Positions 24,679 to 31,847 of a DNA stretch of 64,000 nt are shown piece by piece. Positions within the stretch are counted from its first letter, which is position 1; each line of letters opens with the position of its first letter. Location of the stretch: assembly GCF_000017265.1 (NCBI RefSeq), contig NC_011144.1, forward strand, positions 868,001 to 932,000, read 5' to 3'. A model generated the notes under the pieces. It was not told the DNA's origin, did no database searches, and saw only the letters and a list, made by a program, of their open reading frames with translations. This stretch comes from Phenylobacterium zucineum HLK1 (GTDB lineage Bacteria; Pseudomonadota; Alphaproteobacteria; Caulobacterales; Caulobacteraceae). The translations under genes and the position numbers were made by a program.

Positions 24679-25665
24679 ATGCGCCGCGTCGCGATCCCCC
24701 TCGATCTGACGCCCGAGGCCGCCCGTCCCCGCGAGGGGCGGGCGGTTTCGCTGTCCGGTCCCACCATGGGCGTCGCCTGGACGCTGAAGGCGCGTGCGCC
24801 GGCCGGGCTGTCGGACGCCGCGGTCGCGGCGGCCGTGCAGGGCGCCTGCGACCGCGTGGTCGCCGAGATGAGCCAGTGGGAGCCGGGCAGCGACCTTACC
24901 CGTTTCAACCGCGCCCCGGCGGGAAGCTGGACCGACCTGCCGCCCGACTTCGCGACGGTGATGGAGGCGGCCCTGGAGCTGGCGCGGACCAGTGACGGCG
25001 CCTTCGATCCGACCCTGGGCGACCTCGTGGACCTGTGGGGCTTCGGGCCCGCCGGGCCAGCCGCGACGATCCCCGACCCTACGGCGCTGCGGGCGGCCCG
25101 CGCCGGCTGGGCGGACCTGCGCCTGGACGCGGGGCGGCTGTTCCAGCCGGGAGGCGTGGCCCTTGACCTGTCCGGCGTCGCCAAGGGCTACGGCGTCGAC
25201 CTCGCCGCTGCGGCGCTGCGAGGGCTGGGCGTGCGCGACTTCCTGCTCGAGATCGGCGGCGAGCTGCGCGGGGAAGGGGTGAAGGGCGACGGCGAGCCCT
25301 GGTGGGTGGAGGTCGAGCGGCCGCCGGACGCGGATCTGGCCGAGCCGCCGGTGCTCGTCGCCCTGCACGGCCTCTCCGTCGCCACCTCCGGCGACTGGCG
25401 CCGCGCCTTCGTCTCGGACGGGCGCCGCTACGCCCACACCCTCGATCCCGCGACGCGCGCGCCGCTCCCCGCGGACGTGGCCGCCGCCACGGTGGTCCAT
25501 CGCGACTGCCTGCACGCCGACGCGCTCTGCACCGCGCTGCTGGTGCTGGGCTCCCGCGCCGAGGCCTTCGCGCGCGAGCACGACGTCGCCGCGCTGATCC
25601 TGCGCCGCGCGGCGGGGGGCTACGAGGAAGTCCTCACCCCCGCCTTCGAGCGCCTGCTGGCCTGA
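24679..25665 (+). CDS. apbE: ApbE FAD:protein FMN transferase
   Basis: A 328-residue enzyme that moves FMN from FAD onto a Thr or Ser of extracytoplasmic proteins. Motifs: L-S-G-P-T-M-G-V-A-W (about 25-35), D-G-A-F-D-P-T-L-G near 110, D-L-S-G-V-A-K-G-Y-G-V-D (about 163-174, flavin site), E-I-G-G-E-L-R-G, H-T-L-D-P-A-T-R and the metal-binding D-x-L-x-T-A-like H-A-D-A-L-C-T-A-L. Most ApbE proteins are lipoproteins or periplasmic, but no clear signal peptide is visible here, so export is uncertain. It is last gene of the four-gene operon, 5 bp after DUF4198. The DUF2271 protein is the likely acceptor. Confidence 0.93.
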   Translation: MRRVAIPLDLTPEAARPREGRAVSLSGPTMGVAWTLKARAPAGLSDAAVAAAVQGACDRVVAEMSQWEPGSDLTRFNRAPAGSWTDLPPDFATVMEAALELARTSDGAFDPTLGDLVDLWGFGPAGPAATIPDPTALRAARAGWADLRLDAGRLFQPGGVALDLSGVAKGYGVDLAAAALRGLGVRDFLLEIGGELRGEGVKGDGEPWWVEVERPPDADLAEPPVLVALHGLSVATSGDWRRAFVSDGRRYAHTLDPATRAPLPADVAAATVVHRDCLHADALCTALLVLGSRAEAFAREHDVAALILRRAAGGYEEVLTPAFERLLA

Positions 25666-25728
25666 GGCGCGCGCGAGGTTGCGCGACGTCAGTCTTGCGG
25701 CGGCGGCGGGCCGGCTCTACCGTCCGTT

Positions 25729-25742
25729 CAAACAAGTGTTGG
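25729..25742. promoter_or_regulatory. TetR-type operator-like palindrome before the monooxygenase/ACAD genes
   Basis: CAAACA-AG-TGTTGG is an inverted repeat with one mismatch. The perfect form CAAACA-N2-TGTTTG is typical of TetR-family operators controlling acyl-CoA genes. It overlaps the ribosome-binding region of the following gene (ATG 25754). Confidence 0.35.
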
Positions 25743-25753
25743 GAGGACCTCCA

Positions 25754-26047
25754 ATGACCATCGGTGTGATCGCCAAGCTGCCCATCCAGGACGGCAAGGG
25801 GGCGGAGTTCGAGGCCTTCTTCACCGAGCTGGCCCGGCAGGTCCGCGCCAACGAGCCGGGCAACATCGCCTATCAGCTCACCAAGAGCCGCACCGAGCCG
25901 AACGTCTACAAGGTGCTCGAGCTCTACAAGGACCAGGACGCGCTGACCCACCACGGCGGCACCGAGTACTTCAAGGCCGCCGGGCCGAAGTTCGCCGGCT
26001 TCCTCGCCGGCCGGCCCGAGATCGAATACCTGGACGGCGTGGGCTGA
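25754..26047 (+). CDS. Antibiotic biosynthesis monooxygenase (ABM/YgiN-like) domain protein
   Basis: A 97-residue dimeric alpha-beta barrel protein. I-G-V-I-A-K-L-P-I-Q-D-G-K-G-A-E-F-E begins strand one and helix one. N-I-A-Y-Q-L-T-K-S and V-Y-K-V-L-E-L-Y-K-D-Q-D-A-L-T-H-H matches the ABM consensus, with the H-H pair near 66 conserved in YgiN-type quinol monooxygenases. It could oxidise a quinol or small phenolic, or act as a heme-type oxygenase; the substrate is unknown. GGGAGGACCTCCA precedes the ATG. The acyl-CoA dehydrogenase starts 5 bp after its stop, so they form one unit. Confidence 0.88.
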   Translation: MTIGVIAKLPIQDGKGAEFEAFFTELARQVRANEPGNIAYQLTKSRTEPNVYKVLELYKDQDALTHHGGTEYFKAAGPKFAGFLAGRPEIEYLDGVG

Positions 26048-26052
26048 CCGCC

Positions 26053-27276
26053 ATGGACCTGGATTTCTCCCCCGAAGAGCTCGCCTTCCGCGACGAGGTC
26101 CGCGCGTTCATCGCCGAGGCCTACGACGACGACATGCGGGCCCGCATGGCCCAGTCGAAGAACGGTTACCTCGACAAGGAGAGCCAGGTCCGCTGGCTGA
26201 AGAAGCTGCACGAGAAGGGCTGGATCGCGCCCGACTGGCCGGTCGAGTACGGCGGCACGGGCTGGAGCCTCGGCAAGAAGTACGTCTTCGACATGGAGAT
26301 GGCGCTGGCCGGCGCCCCCTCCACCTCGAACATGGGCCTCAAGATGTGCGCCCCCGTGGTGATGGCCTTCGGGACCGACGAGCAGAAGCAGCAGCACCTG
26401 CCGAAGATCCTCTCCACCGACGTCTGGTGGTGCCAGGGCTACTCCGAGCCGGGCTCGGGCTCGGACCTCGCGTCGCTGGCCCTCAAGGCCGAGCGGGACG
26501 GCGACCACTATGTCCTGAACGGCTCTAAGACCTGGACGACCCTGGCCCAGTGGGCCGACTGGATGTTCTGCCTCGTGCGGACCTCGAACGAGGACATCCG
26601 CCAGAAGGGCATCTCGTTCCTGCTGATCGACATGAAGACGCCGGGCATCTCGATCCGGCCGATCCCGACGCTGGACGGCCCGGTCGAGGGCGAGCAGGAG
26701 ATCAACGAGACGTTCTTCGACAACGTCCGCGTGCCGGTCGCCAACCGCATCGGCAAGGAAGGCGAGGGCTGGACCTACGCCAAGTACCTGTTGCAGTTCG
26801 AGCGCGGCAACGCCTACGCGCCCGGCCTGCAGAACCAGCTGCGCAAGGTGCGCAAGATCGCCAGCCTCGAGCGCTCCGACCGCGGCGGTTCGATGATGGG
26901 CGACCCCGACTTCCGGCGGAAGCTGTCGGAGGTGGAGATCAAGGTCGAGGCCCTGAACGCCACCGAACTGCGGATCTTCGCCGGCCGCGCCAACGGCGAG
27001 GCCATGGGGGCGGTGTCGTCCATGCTGAAGCTGGAAGGCAGCCAGATGCAGCAGGCGATCACCGAGCTGGCCCTGGAGGCCGCCGGCCTCTACGCCCAGC
27101 CGTTCGTGCGCGACACCTGGGCCGAGCTGAACGGCGAGACCAACGCCTTCCGCGCGGGCCCCGACTACGCGGCCACCGTCGCGCCGCAGTACTTCAACTA
27201 CCGCAAGACCTCGATCTACGCCGGCTCGAACGAGATCCAGCACAACATCATGGCCAAGATGGTGCTCGGCCTCTGA
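26053..27276 (+). CDS. Acyl-CoA dehydrogenase family protein
   Basis: A 407-residue FAD flavoprotein that oxidises an acyl-CoA between alpha and beta carbons and passes electrons to ETF. It has an N-terminal helical domain (about 1-125), a beta-barrel (126-230) with Q-G-Y-S-E-P-G-S-G-S-D-L-A-S-L (about 130-145) and T-W-T-T-L-A-Q-W near 160, and a C-terminal helical domain ending Y-A-G-S-N-E-I-Q-H-N-I. The catalytic base in this subgroup is not obvious from sequence. The long subgroup is common in steroid, branched and xenobiotic acyl degradation in Caulobacteraceae, so the substrate cannot be assigned. It is co-transcribed with the ABM gene. Confidence 0.92.
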   Translation: MDLDFSPEELAFRDEVRAFIAEAYDDDMRARMAQSKNGYLDKESQVRWLKKLHEKGWIAPDWPVEYGGTGWSLGKKYVFDMEMALAGAPSTSNMGLKMCAPVVMAFGTDEQKQQHLPKILSTDVWWCQGYSEPGSGSDLASLALKAERDGDHYVLNGSKTWTTLAQWADWMFCLVRTSNEDIRQKGISFLLIDMKTPGISIRPIPTLDGPVEGEQEINETFFDNVRVPVANRIGKEGEGWTYAKYLLQFERGNAYAPGLQNQLRKVRKIASLERSDRGGSMMGDPDFRRKLSEVEIKVEALNATELRIFAGRANGEAMGAVSSMLKLEGSQMQQAITELALEAAGLYAQPFVRDTWAELNGETNAFRAGPDYAATVAPQYFNYRKTSIYAGSNEIQHNIMAKMVLGL

Positions 27277-27282
27277 GCCGTC

Positions 27283-28173
27283 TCAGGCGGCGGGCCGCCG
27301 CCCAGGCGTGGCCGCCTGCAGCTGGGTGGAGGCGCCGTGCGGCACCCGCGCGCTCGCCAGCACCTGGCCCGGGCGGCTGTCGCGGTCGGTGAACACGATC
27401 TCCAGGTCCTCGCGGCCGACGAGGCGGCCGGGCGCCTCGATGCGGATCCGGCGGCGGTCGATCTCGCGATAGACGCCGACGCCGCGGAGCACCGCCACCG
27501 TCTGGCCGCCGGCGCTGACGGTCACATCCCCGAACAGCGAGCTTTCGCCCTGCCGCACGAGGTCGAAGCTCAGCACGGCCGGCTCGGCGCCCCGCCCCCG
27601 CTGCAGGTGCGTCGCGGCGATCCCCGCCTGGACGTCCACCGGGCCGTTGCGCACGAAGACCGGGATCGACTGGGCCCACAGCACGGTGGGCGGCGCCGGC
27701 GCCGCACCGGGCTCGGACCCCCGCGCCGCTTCGGGCGCGCGGGCGGTCACCGTCAGGTGGGTGCGGTATTCCCCGGCCGACGGGGCGGTCCCGGTCAGCC
27801 GCACGGTCAGCGTCCGCGTCTCGCCGGGCGCCAGGACCACGCGGGCGGCGTCGGCCGCCAGGAGGGGGCGGGCCGAGCGGTGCGCGGCGGCCGCGGCGCG
27901 CAGGGCCGGGGTGGCGGCGACGGCGTCCTGCGCCGTCACCAGCGCCCCGTCGGGGCCCATGACCCGGTCGATGAAGCTCACGTCGAACGCCCCGCCCGCC
28001 GGAGCCGAGATCGTCACCTCGCCCGTGGCGCGCGCCTCGCTGAGCACCAGGCGCTTGGGCTCGAGCTGCAGGTCGGCTCCGACCTGCCGCGGCGCGGCGG
28101 CCCCCGCCGCCAGCGGGATGGCGACGGCGAGGATCGCCGATAGGGTGCGTCCGGCCCAGCTCATGCACGCCAT
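27283..28173 (-). CDS. PapD-like periplasmic fimbrial-type chaperone
   Basis: A 296-residue exported protein. The signal peptide (about 1-24) reads G-R-T-L-S-A-I-L-A-V-A-I-P-L-A-A-G-A-A-A. An Ig-like N-terminal domain follows, with L-E-P-K-R-L-V-L-S-E and A-P-G-E-T-R-T-L-T-V-R-L, the strand used by pilus chaperones, and a W-A-Q-S-I-P-V-F-V-R-N-G strand. No usher or pilin gene is nearby, so it may serve another secreted polymer or act alone. Start choice between ATG 28173 and 28164 is uncertain; the frame also opens further upstream. It converges on the acyl-CoA dehydrogenase. Confidence 0.65.
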   Translation of the reverse strand: MACMSWAGRTLSAILAVAIPLAAGAAAPRQVGADLQLEPKRLVLSEARATGEVTISAPAGGAFDVSFIDRVMGPDGALVTAQDAVAATPALRAAAAAHRSARPLLAADAARVVLAPGETRTLTVRLTGTAPSAGEYRTHLTVTARAPEAARGSEPGAAPAPPTVLWAQSIPVFVRNGPVDVQAGIAATHLQRGRGAEPAVLSFDLVRQGESSLFGDVTVSAGGQTVAVLRGVGVYREIDRRRIRIEAPGRLVGREDLEIVFTDRDSRPGQVLASARVPHGASTQLQAATPGRRPAA

Positions 28174-28228
28174 GGTAGATGATCGGCCGCCGCAAGGGCG
28201 CGCGGCGCAATGTCTCACGCGCGCGGCG

Positions 28229-28693
28229 TCAGCGCGTCAGCTGGCCCCGCACGGCGCCGGCCGGGAACTCGGCGTTGTGGACGTTGACGTAGTACCCGCC
28301 AGGGTTCTGCTGGATGTCCTTGGCGACCGCCGCGTCCGCCGTGGCGCAACCCTTGGACTTGCCGTCGGCGCCGGGCGCGGTGAGCGGGACCACCGGCGGG
28401 CCGGCGGCGTCGGGGCCGCCCTTGTGGATGTGGGCCGCCGTGGCCGGCGCGATCTTCTCGACGCTCAACTCGTAGCAGACCTGAGACTGGGCCGCGTCGA
28501 TGCGGACGGTGGCGTGGCCCGCGCCGTCGGGATCGCCGGGCTTGGGCTTCTCGGCCGCGCCGGTCAGGTGGGCGCCGAGCGCCGGGGCTTTCGGGGTCTG
28601 GGCGTAGGCGGCCAGGGCGAACAGGCCGACCGCGGCGGCGACCATCAGGGCGGGCGTGTAGCGGAACAGCACGCGGGCTTGCGCTTGGCTCAT
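28229..28693 (-). CDS. CHRD domain-containing secreted protein
   Basis: A 154-residue protein with a signal peptide or anchor (12-31, P-A-L-M-V-A-A-A-V-G-L-F-A-L-A-A-Y-A-Q). One CHRD domain follows (about 40-152): G-H-A-T-V-R-I-D, V-C-Y-E-L-S-V near 72, A-A-H-I-H-K-G near 86 and N-V-H-N-A-E-F-P-A-G-A-V-R-G-Q-L at the end. The histidines H87/H89 and N-V-H are invariant in the domain. CHRD proteins are secreted and of unknown role in bacteria. It lies 70 bp downstream of the P450 gene on the same strand. Confidence 0.88.
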   Translation of the reverse strand: MSQAQARVLFRYTPALMVAAAVGLFALAAYAQTPKAPALGAHLTGAAEKPKPGDPDGAGHATVRIDAAQSQVCYELSVEKIAPATAAHIHKGGPDAAGPPVVPLTAPGADGKSKGCATADAAVAKDIQQNPGGYYVNVHNAEFPAGAVRGQLTR

Positions 28694-28762
28694 GGGCGTC
28701 CTCCAAGGATCGCCCCACCCCGGCTCGAGCGGGGCGAACTGAAGCGCAAGCCCGCGCCGCCG

Positions 28763-30040
28763 TCAATTGCGGGTGGGGATCACCACCGGCAGTTCCTCGT
28801 AGCCCTTGACGAACGAGGAGTAGACCCGCCGCGGCGGCCCCACGACCTCGAGCCGCGGGAAGCGGGCCAGGATCTCTTCCCAGATGATCTTCAGCTGCAG
28901 CTCGGCCAGGCGGTTGCCCACGCAGCGGTGGACGCCGAAGCCGAACGACAGGTGCTGGCGCACCCGCGGCCGCTCGATCCAGTAGTCGTTCGGCCGGTCG
29001 ATGACCTCCTCGTCCCGGTTGCCCGAGACGTACCACATGGCGACCTTGTCGCCCTCGCGGATGGTCTTGCCGCCCAGTTCGAAGTCGCGCTTGGCCCTGC
29101 GGCGCATGTAGGCCAGCGGCGTCTGCCAGCGGATGGTCTCGGAGACCATCGCGGGGATCAGGCCCGGGTTCTCGCGCAGCTTGCGGTCCTGGTCCGGGTT
29201 CTGGTGCAGCGCCAGCACCGAGCCGGAGATGGTGTTCCGCGTCGTGTCGTTGCCGCCCACGATCAGCAGGATCAGGTTCCCGAGGTACTCCATTCGGTCC
29301 ATGTTCTTGGTGGACTCGCCGTGGGCCAGCATCGAGATCAGGTCCGGCTTCGGCGGGGCGTTCACCCGCTCGTTCCACAGCCGCATGAAGTAGTCGACGC
29401 ACTCGAACAGCGTCTGGCGGCGCAGGTTCTCGTGCTCCTCGGGGTCGGTGGTGCCCAGGATGCCGCTCTCGGGCGCCGAGGTGGCCACGTCGGACCAGAA
29501 GGTCAGCTTGCGGCGGTCCTCCCAGGGGAAGTCGAACAGGGTCGCAAGCGTCATGGTCGTCAGCTCGATCGAGACCTTGTCGACCCAGTTGATCTCCTCG
29601 CCGATCGGCAGGTCGTCGAGGATCTTGCCCGCCCGCTCGCGGATGATCGGCTCGAGATAGGCCAGGTGGTTCGGCGCCACGATCGGCTGGACCGTCTTGC
29701 GCTGCACGTCGTGCTTCGGCGGGTCCATGGCGATGAACATCGGCAGGGTGAAGTCGTCCGCCGGGTCGGGCAGCACGATGGTCGGCTCGGACGAGAAGAC
29801 CTCGTGGTTCGTGTCCACCGCCATGATGTCGTTGTACTTGGTCACCGACCAGTAGCCGCCGACGTCCTCGTGGGGCGAGACGCCCCAGTGGACCGGGTCT
29901 TCCTTCCGCAGCCGCTCGAAGTACGGCCACATCGTATCGGTGCGGAAGAGCTCCGGATCGGCCGGATTGATCTCTTCGATCGGCATCGAATAGGCCGCGT
30001 CGCGCGCCGCGCGCTGCAGGTCGATCGAGGCGTCGTCCAT
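28763..30040 (-). CDS. Cytochrome P450, CYP153-type
   Basis: A 425-residue soluble P450. The heme loop F-G-F-G-V-H-R-C-V-G places the heme thiolate at C373. The oxygen-activation helix reads G-G-N-D-T-T-R-N and the ExxR motif is S-E-T-I-R. Segments M-F-I-A-M-D-P-P-K-H-D-V-Q-R, W-Q-T-P-L-A-Y-M-R-R and M-W-Y-x-S-G-N-R-D-E are characteristic of CYP153, a family hydroxylating terminal carbons of medium-chain alkanes and fatty acids. CYP153 normally needs a ferredoxin and reductase, and neither is in this window. An operator-like palindrome lies upstream at 30124-30137. Family assignment is from recalled motifs and is fairly secure; the substrate is not known. Confidence 0.9.
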   Translation of the reverse strand: MDDASIDLQRAARDAAYSMPIEEINPADPELFRTDTMWPYFERLRKEDPVHWGVSPHEDVGGYWSVTKYNDIMAVDTNHEVFSSEPTIVLPDPADDFTLPMFIAMDPPKHDVQRKTVQPIVAPNHLAYLEPIIRERAGKILDDLPIGEEINWVDKVSIELTTMTLATLFDFPWEDRRKLTFWSDVATSAPESGILGTTDPEEHENLRRQTLFECVDYFMRLWNERVNAPPKPDLISMLAHGESTKNMDRMEYLGNLILLIVGGNDTTRNTISGSVLALHQNPDQDRKLRENPGLIPAMVSETIRWQTPLAYMRRRAKRDFELGGKTIREGDKVAMWYVSGNRDEEVIDRPNDYWIERPRVRQHLSFGFGVHRCVGNRLAELQLKIIWEEILARFPRLEVVGPPRRVYSSFVKGYEELPVVIPTRN

Positions 30041-30123
30041 GGTCGCTCCTCCTGGCGGGTCTCGGCGCCCGCACTCTCGCGAAGTGAACGATGATCGGTT
30101 AGCGCCGGCCTGTCAATCAAACC

Positions 30124-30137
30124 TGACGGGGGCGTCA
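30124..30137. promoter_or_regulatory. Operator-like palindrome TGACG-N4-CGTCA at the CYP153 promoter
   Basis: TGACG-GGGG-CGTCA, followed by ACTTTCTG, lies about 84-97 nt upstream of the P450 start and between it and the divergent GFA gene. In the gene direction the block reads CAGAAAGTTGACGCC-N2-CGTCA. Its TTGACG could also be the -35 hexamer. The same block recurs at 52588-52609. A TetR-type repressor is a plausible binder. Confidence 0.5.
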
Positions 30138-30208
30138 ACTTTCTGGACGACCTCTTGCGCCGGGAACCTTGGCGCGCATCATGGGGCGGCGTGGGCAGGG
30201 AGGACGCC

Positions 30209-30670
30209 ATGGAGGGCGGCTGCGCGTGCGGCGCGGTGCGATACCGGCTCACGTCCGGGCCGATGATCGTTCACTGCTGCCATTGCCGGGACTGCCAGCG
30301 CCAGACGGGCTCGGGCTTCGTCGTCAATGCGCTGATCGAGACGGATCGGATCGTGGTCGCTTCGGGTGCGCCCGAGCCCACGCGCATGCCGACCGACAGC
30401 GGCCGGGTCCATGACGTCTACCGCTGTCCCCGGTGCCGCACGGCGCTGTGGTCGGACTACGGCGCCCGCCCGGCGCTGCGGTTCGTGCGCGTGGGGACCC
30501 TGGACGAGCCGGTGGCGCTCCCGCCCGACGTGCACATCTTCACCCGATCCAAGCTGCCGTGGGTGGGTCTGCCGGAAGGGGCGAGGACCTTCGAGGTCTA
30601 CTACGACATGCGGAAGGAATGGACGCCGGAGGCGCTGGCGCGCCGCCGGGCCGCCGTCGGCGACGTCTGA
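30209..30670 (+). CDS. GFA family (glutathione-dependent formaldehyde-activating-like) protein
   Basis: A 153-residue zinc-binding protein of the Mss4-like fold. Cysteine motifs are G-G-C-A-C-G-A-V-R-Y (3-12), H-C-C-H-C-R-D-C-Q-R (about 21-30) and Y-R-C-P-R-C near 75, the expected zinc ligands. The Q-T-G-S-G-F loop and L-P-W-V-G-L-P-E-G near the end also fit. The family is named after a Paracoccus formaldehyde-glutathione enzyme, but most members have unknown substrates. ATG 30209 is preceded by GGGAGG; the frame opens 18 codons earlier without such a site. It is divergent from CYP153. Confidence 0.9.
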   Translation: MEGGCACGAVRYRLTSGPMIVHCCHCRDCQRQTGSGFVVNALIETDRIVVASGAPEPTRMPTDSGRVHDVYRCPRCRTALWSDYGARPALRFVRVGTLDEPVALPPDVHIFTRSKLPWVGLPEGARTFEVYYDMRKEWTPEALARRRAAVGDV

Positions 30671-30676
30671 CGCCGC

Positions 30677-31588
30677 TCAGCCGTTGAAGTTCAGCTTCAG
30701 GCCCGGCCGCGGCCACTTGGCCCGGTAGAGCTTGCCGGTCCCCGAGGCGGTGATCCAGGCGGTCCTCATGTCGGGGCCGCCGAAGCAGATGTTGGTCACC
30801 AGGAGGTCCGGGAAGGGGTAGTGCTCGGTGGTTCCGTCGGGGTCGAAGGCGGTGATCCCGCCGTTGATGATGGTGGCCACGCAGACCTTGCCGCCGGCCT
30901 CCACCGCCAGACTGTCCAGCAGCTGGTAGCCGGGCAGGTTGCAGACCACCTTGCCGGGCGCGAAGCCGGGGCCGGGCTCCAGCACGCCGGGCTCGGCCAC
31001 GTCGAAGGCCCACAGCCGGCCCAGGGTGGTGTCGGCCAGGTAGACGGTCTTCTCGTCGGGCGAGAGACCGATGCCGTTCGGGGAGGTCAGGTGGTCGCGC
31101 TGGCGCGAGATGTGCGAGCCGTCGGTCCGGGCGTAGTAGACCCCGCCGAACTTGCGCCCCTCGGGCGTCGAGCAGCCGTGGTCCGAGAACCAGAAGCCGC
31201 CCTGCTTGTCGAAGACGAGGTCGTTCGGCCCCACCAGCCGCTTGCCCTCGCAGCTGTCGTAGACGGTCGTGAGCTCGCCGCTCTTCAGGTCGAAGCGCTG
31301 GATCATGCCGCCGGTGTGCTCGGGCGGCGTGGGGCCGGGGATGGTCAGGCCGTCGCGCTCGATCCAGACGAACGAGCCGCCGTTGTTGGTGATCCAGATC
31401 GCCCCGTCGGGCCCGATGGCCGACCCGTTGGGCCCGCCGCCGGTCTCGACCACGGTCTCCTTGCGCCCGTCGGGCGTGATCCGCGTCAGCCGCCGGCCCT
31501 TGATCTCGGTGAGGATCACCGAGCCGTCGGCCATGGCGATCGGCCCCTCCGGAAACTCAAGCCCTTCGGCGATCAGTTCGATCTCCAC
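30677..31588 (-). CDS. SMP-30/gluconolactonase-type lactonase
   Basis: A 303-residue six-bladed beta-propeller enzyme. L-E-F-P-E-G-P-I (10-17) supplies the metal-binding glutamate. N-G-S-A, T-N-N-G-G-S near 70, G-P-N-D-L-V-F-D with D-x-Q-G-G-F-W-F-S-D-H-G and S-P-N-G-I-G-L-S-P-D-E (about 160-180) give the calcium/zinc ligands. A lactone of a sugar acid or of another carboxylic acid is the likely substrate, and the exact one cannot be inferred. No signal peptide is seen, so it is probably cytoplasmic. It ends 6 bp from the convergent GFA gene and is divergent from a TonB-dependent receptor. Confidence 0.92.
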   Translation of the reverse strand: MEIELIAEGLEFPEGPIAMADGSVILTEIKGRRLTRITPDGRKETVVETGGGPNGSAIGPDGAIWITNNGGSFVWIERDGLTIPGPTPPEHTGGMIQRFDLKSGELTTVYDSCEGKRLVGPNDLVFDKQGGFWFSDHGCSTPEGRKFGGVYYARTDGSHISRQRDHLTSPNGIGLSPDEKTVYLADTTLGRLWAFDVAEPGVLEPGPGFAPGKVVCNLPGYQLLDSLAVEAGGKVCVATIINGGITAFDPDGTTEHYPFPDLLVTNICFGGPDMRTAWITASGTGKLYRAKWPRPGLKLNFNG

Positions 31589-31847
31589 CGCGTTCCTCCC
31601 TCTGCTTTTGCGCGACTATGCCCGCCCGGCGCCCGGCGAGTGAAGCCCCGTCGGCGCCTTCCGTGACGTCAAGTATTTCCGGGGCCGGGAAAGGAACCTG
31701 GTGAGGTATTCGCCTTCCGTTACTGCACCTATCACTTTCGACAGCTTGCGGCGACCTGTCCTCGACTTCAGGTTCTGCGCCTGCCGCCCGATCCGGGAGC
31801 GGCCATGAGACGGCGCCCATGCAGGCGACGTCCGAGGGAGGGATACG

